In this document: positions 59,060-64,000 of the stretch, one piece after another
How the letters are laid out: the number at the start of each line of letters is the position of its first letter
How positions within the stretch are numbered: the first letter of the stretch is position 1
Assembly: GCF_022828365.1 (NCBI RefSeq)
Contig: NZ_JAJQJU010000002.1
Coordinates: 48,000-111,999 of the forward strand
Length of the DNA stretch: 64,000 nt
Direction of reading: 5' to 3'
Source of the DNA: Candidatus Nanosynbacter sp. TM7-087
Lineage (GTDB): Bacteria; Patescibacteriota; Saccharimonadia; Saccharimonadales; Saccharimonadaceae
Program-made: the position numbers and the translations under genes
The notes under the pieces: model-generated
What the model saw: the letters and a program-made list of their open reading frames with translations, nothing else
What the model was told of the DNA's origin: nothing
Databases searched by the model: none

Positions 59060-61797
59060 CTCCGACCATAGTCAACGCCTGCCGCAAACTCCGCACCGGC
59101 GCCGCATATGGTACATTAATTTCTGCAAAATGCTGACGGGCCGCAGTAATTTTAGCTCGTTCATTAGCACTCAAGTGATTATCATTAATATCATCTGAGC
59201 CTTTCGTCTCAGCAACAAAGTAAATCCGCTCATCGCCGTCAAACGCTACTGCCCAATCTGGATTATACTTACCAACCGGTGTATCAATCTTGAACCAACT
59301 TGGTAGCTTAATATAAAACTTAACGTCGGTATTGTCCTCCAGCGACTGCATGAATTCACGCTCAACTTCCGAATCAACCGCCACATAATCGTAGATGGTT
59401 TTTGCCAGGTCGGTCACTGCAACTACCCCACTCTTCATCGCTGCATCATACAGGTATGTCTGTAATTCACTATTCTCAAACAACGTCATGTCATAATGCT
59501 CACCCGTTCTGTGATATTTAACACCGTCAACTGCTAAGCGCCGCTTCACACGATTAATCGCCCGAGCCGTCTCATCAATAACCTGCTGTGGATTAATAGC
59601 AATCTGCTCAAACATCTCCGCCTGATCAAGCACATCAAATATCACCCGGCGGGTCATTTGTGTCTGACGCTGAATATCCGCTAATAAATTCGGTATCTTA
59701 ACTTCAGTTTGGCGTGCCGCATAGGCGTTAAAGCCGGTCTCGCACACCATAAAACCGCTGTCATTATTCATCGAGTCAATCAGTGTTTTAGTATCAGCAA
59801 TGTGCGGTTTGCTAATAGTGATCTGTGCTAATTCATTAGCCGACTCCGCTGCTAACTTCTCTGTATCAATTGCCACCCGGTAGGTCGTTTTATGTTTAAT
59901 TTTATCCCATAATTCCTTGAAAGCCGGATCAAGCGCCCGTGATTTCTGAAAGCTGACGACTTGCCGATTATCACGATTCTTGATTCGCCCACCAAAGTGA
60001 ATGCCCGTTTCTTCCTCAATTTCCGTCTGGAGCTTGCGACTAAAATCTGCATAACTCTCGTTAGCAATCACCGTTAGTATATTGACGTTATCGTCATACA
60101 CTCGTTGCCCATCGATATTAACCGGCAGACGCAGTCCTCGTCCGATTTCTTGGCGCTTTTTCATTTGGCTCGACGTTTCGTTAAGCGTACAAATTTGGAA
60201 CACATTAGGATTATCCCAGCCCTCACGTAGTGCGGAGTGGCTAAAGATAAATCGTAGCGGCTCGCCGGTATCCAGTAGTCTTTCCTTGTCTTTCATGATT
60301 AAGTTATACGCCGTATCGTCATCCTTAGTACGGCCACCCTCGCCCTTGGTGTCACGAGAGTCTTTCAACTGACCGCTCTTATCCGCAGCAAAGTAGCCAT
60401 CGTGCACCTCACTCGCCGACAAGCCGTCCATCACACCGGCATATTTTGGTTTAGACGCCACCTTGGCGTACGCCTCCTCAAACCACTTGGCGAATTTACC
60501 TTTCTGGGCGCCATTCGCCGTATACTCACGATAATTTGCCACTATATCAATGAAAAATAGGCTCAGCACTTTGACGCTACTCCCCAGTCGGCGCTGTTTG
60601 TCAAAGTGATCATCAATCGTCAGTTCAATCTGTCGCTTGATGATGTCATCATGCAGACTTTCATCACGCTGACCAACATAGACTACTTTGCCATTACTAA
60701 ACTCGACGCAATTATCGCCGTGATTGATCGACTCGACGTAGTAGCCGGCATAGACTGAACGCCCTGTCTTCGCCTCCAGGTCATCACCCGGAAAAGCCTT
60801 GATGATCTTGCGCTGCAAGCCATACTCATCACTCGCATCCACCTCTATCTTGGCGAATGAGTGAGTCTTCGACTGACGCTCCAGCGACAATACATTGATA
60901 TATGCATCATTATAATTATCCTCACTCTGGACACTATGCACCTAGATCTTCTTGACCAAGCCTTTATCATAGGCATCGACTGGAGTCAGCCGATAAAGCA
61001 AATTATATAAGTGCTTGTGCGTGGCACTATAGCGCAATGTGCACAGCGGATTGAGACTAGCAATAGCATTCCGCCGTATGTCCGTCTCCATATTTTGCGG
61101 CTCGTCGAGAATAACCACCGGTCGAGTAGCCTTGATGAAATCGAGCGGCCGACCATAATCGCTCTGCTTGTTCATCACATTCTGCGCCTTGGCAAAGCTA
61201 TCGATAGTAATCACCATAATCTGCAAGGTATCGTTCGTCGCAAACTCACGAGCCTGACCAGTTTTCTTACTGTCCCAGACGTAGTAGTCCATCTCTGGCT
61301 TATTATAGAGATCGGCGAAGTGCTCCCTGGTGATCGCCAAATTCTTCAGCACACCCTCACGAATCGCCACACTCGGCACCACGATAATAAACTTCTTCCA
61401 ACCGTAGCACTGATGTAGCTCATGAATCGTCCGCAAGTACACATATGTTTTGCCCGTGCCAGTCTCCATCTCGACGGAGAAGTTCATGCCGTGCTTCAGA
61501 GATTTTTCGCTAATTTCTAGCGGAGAAGTCATCGGCAAGTTAAAGCCAACTTCTTCAGCCTCACTTTTTCTCGATACCATTTTTCTCTTGAATTTTATGC
61601 GTATTCTCAACTATCTGCGCTATATCTAACGTCAAGCTATTCCCCTTGGCGATTGTCGCCTCTAAGCTTAATTGTCTACCTCGATCCATATGACGATTTG
61701 TACTGTCACCGTCTTTTGGCTGGCCGGTAAATATATCGACTACTGCCTGAATAGCATCAAGTTGATACTGCTGATTGGGGTCAAATTTTAGTTTCAT
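59040..61797 (-). pseudogene. res: Type III restriction enzyme R subunit, interrupted by a frameshift and a stop
   Basis: Three consecutive reading frames together give one ~919-codon Res protein. Piece 1 (61797-61561) is the N-terminus. Frame is lost at an A5 run (61569-61565), where one A too many turns EKSEAEEVG into EKK-stop. Piece 2 (61610-60942) carries the helicase site METGTGKTYVYL, VILDEPQNME and LRYSATHKH, and ends at an in-frame TAG after LVKKI. Piece 3 (60941-59040) has the later helicase motif (QEIGRGLRLP) and the nuclease NPDWAVAFDGDERIYFVAET. No mod methyltransferase gene is seen in the window. Probably inactive unless slippage restores it. Confidence 0.88.
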
Positions 61798-61805
61798 ATC
61801 TACGA

Positions 61806-62744
61806 TTATTTTTCTTTTGAAGTACTCTCTTTTGACTTTTGAATATCAATTACTTCATGAACAACTTGCTTAAGATCAATTAATGGACGCATAGCCTCGG
61901 ACACCGAATTCTCGTTATCATCCTTCCTGCTCATTGCAAATTCAAACACATCCCATATCTTCTTATAACCATACATCAAATCATAAAGAGCATCTCTTTG
62001 ATTGTCTGGCACTTCTTTTACTACTAGTCCGATATCCTGAGCCTCTTTAAAGTCTATACAATACCCATGATCCGGATAGCCCAAAACTAGCTGCTCCGCT
62101 ACAGCAGCTGCTTTTTCACTGTCACCTGCAAACATCCGTGAAACAAGCAGTTTTCTCAGATAATCCTTACCAGTTTCAAGTGATTTTAGTGCTTCTCCAA
62201 GAGAGAGTGGATCAGGCAATTTCTCCGCCAGAGTCTTAACGATTAGATCATGTCCGTTAGAAATCTCTCCATGCAACAATTCTAAGGAATGTTTAATTGC
62301 AAGTGGACTAAACCTTCTCTCAATACTGGGTAACTTTATTTGTGGATCCATAGGGCCAAGCTCTGAGAGTTCAGACATGACCATATTATCTGCCGCCGAA
62401 GCTATAAGGGTTGCTGCACTTTTTGCCTCGCGTAAAGGATATATTTGTAATTTTTTATTAGAATAAGCTTGGAGTAGTCGACCAATATGAAATGCCGTTC
62501 GTGCGTCACCTCCATATGAATATAACAGCACATTTAAATTATCTTGCTCTCCGATTTTACGTAAATCAGAATAAACCTCAAAAAGAGCATCCTCGTCTAT
62601 ACTCTGAACTGGGGGTATTATTAGTGGATAAACGAATCCTTCACTCGATTCTATAAACTTTAGTAAGCTGTTCTTAAACTGATCAGAAACTGTACCTTTT
62701 GAGTTCTTACTTTTATTATTTGCTATAGTGTTACTCTTCTTCAT
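61806..62744 (-). CDS. SDH_sah-type ClpP-fold serine proteinase
   Basis: 312 residues. The stretch NVLLYSYGGDARTAFHIGRLL, the catalytic-serine region REAKSAATLIASAADNMVMS, and SELGPMDPQI are the pattern of the SDH_sah (SppA/ClpP-fold) serine proteinases. A basic, disordered N-terminus (about 20 residues) precedes it and an acidic tail follows. There is no signal peptide, so it is cytosolic. AGGAG lies 7-8 nt before the ATG. It is between the coiled-coil membrane gene and the restriction gene. Members of this family occur in defence-like loci; the role here is inferred. Confidence 0.82.
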   Translation of the reverse strand: MKKSNTIANNKSKNSKGTVSDQFKNSLLKFIESSEGFVYPLIIPPVQSIDEDALFEVYSDLRKIGEQDNLNVLLYSYGGDARTAFHIGRLLQAYSNKKLQIYPLREAKSAATLIASAADNMVMSELSELGPMDPQIKLPSIERRFSPLAIKHSLELLHGEISNGHDLIVKTLAEKLPDPLSLGEALKSLETGKDYLRKLLVSRMFAGDSEKAAAVAEQLVLGYPDHGYCIDFKEAQDIGLVVKEVPDNQRDALYDLMYGYKKIWDVFEFAMSRKDDNENSVSEAMRPLIDLKQVVHEVIDIQKSKESTSKEK

Positions 62745-62836
62745 AATATAACTCCTGTGTTATTTTATTGACCCTTAGAATATCTCGGAAGGTCACTGAC
62801 TAAAGTCATACTTCTTTATAAAAGACCTATACTTCA

Positions 62837-62977
62837 TCACGTCACCTCCACAAAATCTGGAAATCCCGGATTTTCTAGATAACTATTCACAATTTCCGAA
62901 CAAGTAATTATCTCGTTAGTTGTCTGGTTTTTCCGGACAACTGAACAACTATCTCCGTTTACAGTAAACAACTTCAT
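62837..62977 (-). CDS. Possible 46-residue small protein
   Basis: 46 codons starting MKLFTVNGDSCSVVRKNQTT and ending PGFPDFVEVT, with two cysteines. The ATG is 1 nt after the stop of the coiled-coil membrane gene, with an AGGTG site inside that gene, so it could be translationally coupled. Not recognised. The rest of the gap down to the SDH proteinase gene (about 90 nt) shows only the AGGAG site. Confidence 0.4.
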   Translation of the reverse strand: MKLFTVNGDSCSVVRKNQTTNEIITCSEIVNSYLENPGFPDFVEVT

Positions 62978-62978
62978 C

Positions 62979-64000
62979 CTATTCACCTACTTCCTGTTTT
63001 GCAAGATCTTTTAAATTATCGACTTCTTGATGAATCTTACCTACGGTTTGGTTTGTTTCAGCCGTTAGTTTTAATATTTTATTGCCTACACCGAAAGACC
63101 ATCGCTCCTTTTTGGTCTCTATCGGCTCTTGATATATAGAGTTAAATGTGCAAATCGCAAAATCGGTAATCTTTTTATCTCTACTTTGGTCAGATAGTCC
63201 TTTAGTAGAACGCAGCAGAGTATTTAGTGACGTCTCGATAGAGTAGGTACTTATAGCTTTGAATGCATATTTCTCATACAAACGCCTTTCCTGAGAGTAT
63301 TGATTTAATGAATATATAAAAGCAAAGGTTGTAGGCGTTAGTATGCTGAAGCGTAGTAAAAACGCACTTAGGTTTATGTCAGGGGATGTTTTCATATCGT
63401 CTGCCATTGGTAAAACAAAATGCACAGCTAAATATATGGTTGCTACGATAAATATAAAAGATATTATCATCCATGTCATAAACATCAACCTGAGCTGGTT
63501 TCGTCTCTCTACAAAATGATTGGCATGTGACCCTTTAGTGCCTATGCTATATATTTCTTGGATCTTTTCTTTAAATTCAACACTTTCATCGTATTTGTTT
63601 TGAATTCCTTGAGCTACATTTTCTGCATTACCCTTAAAATTTTCAATATCTTTGATATAGCCGGCCGCATTATCACGGAAAATACGAATTTCTTTATATA
63701 CAGTTTCCGCATTGGATTTTACGGCAACAATTTCAGATTTTAACTCAACCGCTTGGTCCAATATTGCCTGAAGACCTGTTTCCTCGTCGGTGATTTTTTC
63801 ATTAAGCTCGGTAAATTCGGTATATGCAGTCTCCATTTCTTCAATGTTCGACTGGACACTATTTAGGGCTTCAGTAATTTTCTGAAGTTGAGCGTCGGCA
63901 TTCACCTTTGATGTATTGATATTATTCTTCAGCTCCTGTGCAGACTCCAATATTGCCTGAAGACCTGTTTCCTCGTCGGTGATTTTTTCATTAAGCTCGG
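62979..64000 (-). CDS. Coiled-coil membrane protein with tandem repeats (runs off right edge)
   Basis: At least 340 residues, open to the window edge (an in-frame TTG at 63950 is probably internal). The N-terminal part is long coiled coil containing a repeat whose unit begins ELNEKITDEETGLQAIL and recurs 63 residues later. Two membrane spans follow (about 165-185 and 205-225 counted from the TTG), then a helical cytosolic C-terminus with KERWSFGVGNKILKLTAET. No enzymatic domain is visible. Likely a structural or sensor component next to a ClpP-fold proteinase. Complete length unknown. Confidence 0.75.
   Translation of the reverse strand, partial: ELNEKITDEETGLQAILESAQELKNNINTSKVNADAQLQKITEALNSVQSNIEEMETAYTEFTELNEKITDEETGLQAILDQAVELKSEIVAVKSNAETVYKEIRIFRDNAAGYIKDIENFKGNAENVAQGIQNKYDESVEFKEKIQEIYSIGTKGSHANHFVERRNQLRLMFMTWMIISFIFIVATIYLAVHFVLPMADDMKTSPDINLSAFLLRFSILTPTTFAFIYSLNQYSQERRLYEKYAFKAISTYSIETSLNTLLRSTKGLSDQSRDKKITDFAICTFNSIYQEPIETKKERWSFGVGNKILKLTAETNQTVGKIHQEVDNLKDLAKQEVGE
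63757..64000. repeat. 189-bp in-frame tandem repeat in the coiled-coil gene
   Basis: The sequence from 63758 to 63811 reappears at 63947-64000 essentially without change, 189 bp (63 codons) apart. The rest of the unit has diverged. More copies may lie beyond the right edge. Confidence 0.85.

Noticed and set aside
59040..61797. Three separate genes for the Res region
   Set aside because: The three frames join into one type III R subunit with motifs in the right order and only two small lesions, so one pseudogene is the simpler reading.
1..64000. CRISPR arrays, rRNA genes, prophage, replication origin
   Set aside because: No regularly spaced repeats, rRNA conserved blocks, phage structural genes or DnaA-box clusters were seen on reading through the window.

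Overview
The window looks like a chromosomal segment of a host-associated (probably oral) Candidatus Saccharibacteria (TM7). This is an inference from gene content: small, tightly packed genes; an arginine deiminase operon of the kind known from oral TM7; a short HrcA/CIRCE heat-shock regulon; an LssY_C-domain membrane protein; envelope enzymes (MurC, MurJ, an LtaS-like sulfatase, a NodB deacetylase); and no biosynthetic operons. Stop codons are used in the standard bacterial way. A marker-gene search would be needed to confirm the lineage.

Layout. 1-3000: start of comEC (cut by the left edge), tRNA-Lys(UUU), a membrane protein, a DUF192 protein, and a RimK-like ligase paired with a RimB-like protease domain. 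3000-7530: dnaJ, dnaK, grpE and hrcA, all leftward, with four CIRCE operators. 7530-18030: a long leftward series (tilS, ftsH, murJ, lepA, NT5C-like nucleotidase, gmk, LssY_C protein) in which lepA is cut in two by about 1.8 kb of foreign DNA carrying an unknown gene, a MazG-like gene, a SemiSWEET gene, an IS256-family transposase remnant and a duplicated mazG 5' end. 18100-21700: three tRNAs with anticodon CAU (elongator Met, a probable Ile2, initiator Met) close to tilS, plus a membrane protein / ATP-cone / FAD oxidoreductase operon. 21700-33400: a WhiB-like protein, murC, a second MazG, trmB, mscS, small envelope proteins, a VIT-family protein, an N-formylglutamate amidohydrolase-like gene, aspS, a CBS-domain protein, a DsbA-like protein and an unassigned short transcription unit. 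33400-40120: two corA paralogues and the arginine deiminase operon arcA-argF-antiporter-arcC. 40160-50970: TylF-like methyltransferase, ChaN/TraB-like protein, a heterodimeric ABC exporter, tRNA-Pro(CGG), a Nudix hydrolase, a polar amino-acid ABC importer, LtaS-like sulfatase and galE. 51000-58330: CIRCE-controlled clpB without its N domain, a CxxC membrane protein with a DsbA-like partner, an ABC-2 exporter, a NodB deacetylase and a DUF167 protein. 58350-64000: an accessory, defence-like block with an unknown protein, a broken type III restriction subunit, a ClpP-fold (SDH_sah) serine proteinase, a tiny ORF and a repeat-containing coiled-coil membrane protein that runs off the right edge.

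How it fits together. The physiology suggested is a host-dependent fermenter that imports amino acids, makes ATP from arginine (ArcA, ArgF, ArcC plus an exchanger), keeps its own wall and envelope machinery, and folds exported proteins with thiol-disulfide pairs. A striking regulatory theme is that at least fourteen genes begin exactly 6 nt after a near-consensus -10 box, and a few more at 7-9 nt, implying leaderless mRNAs. These were used to choose starts (for example hrcA, murC, the LtaS-like gene and galE). Genes inside operons use Shine-Dalgarno sites or TAATG/ATGA overlaps instead.
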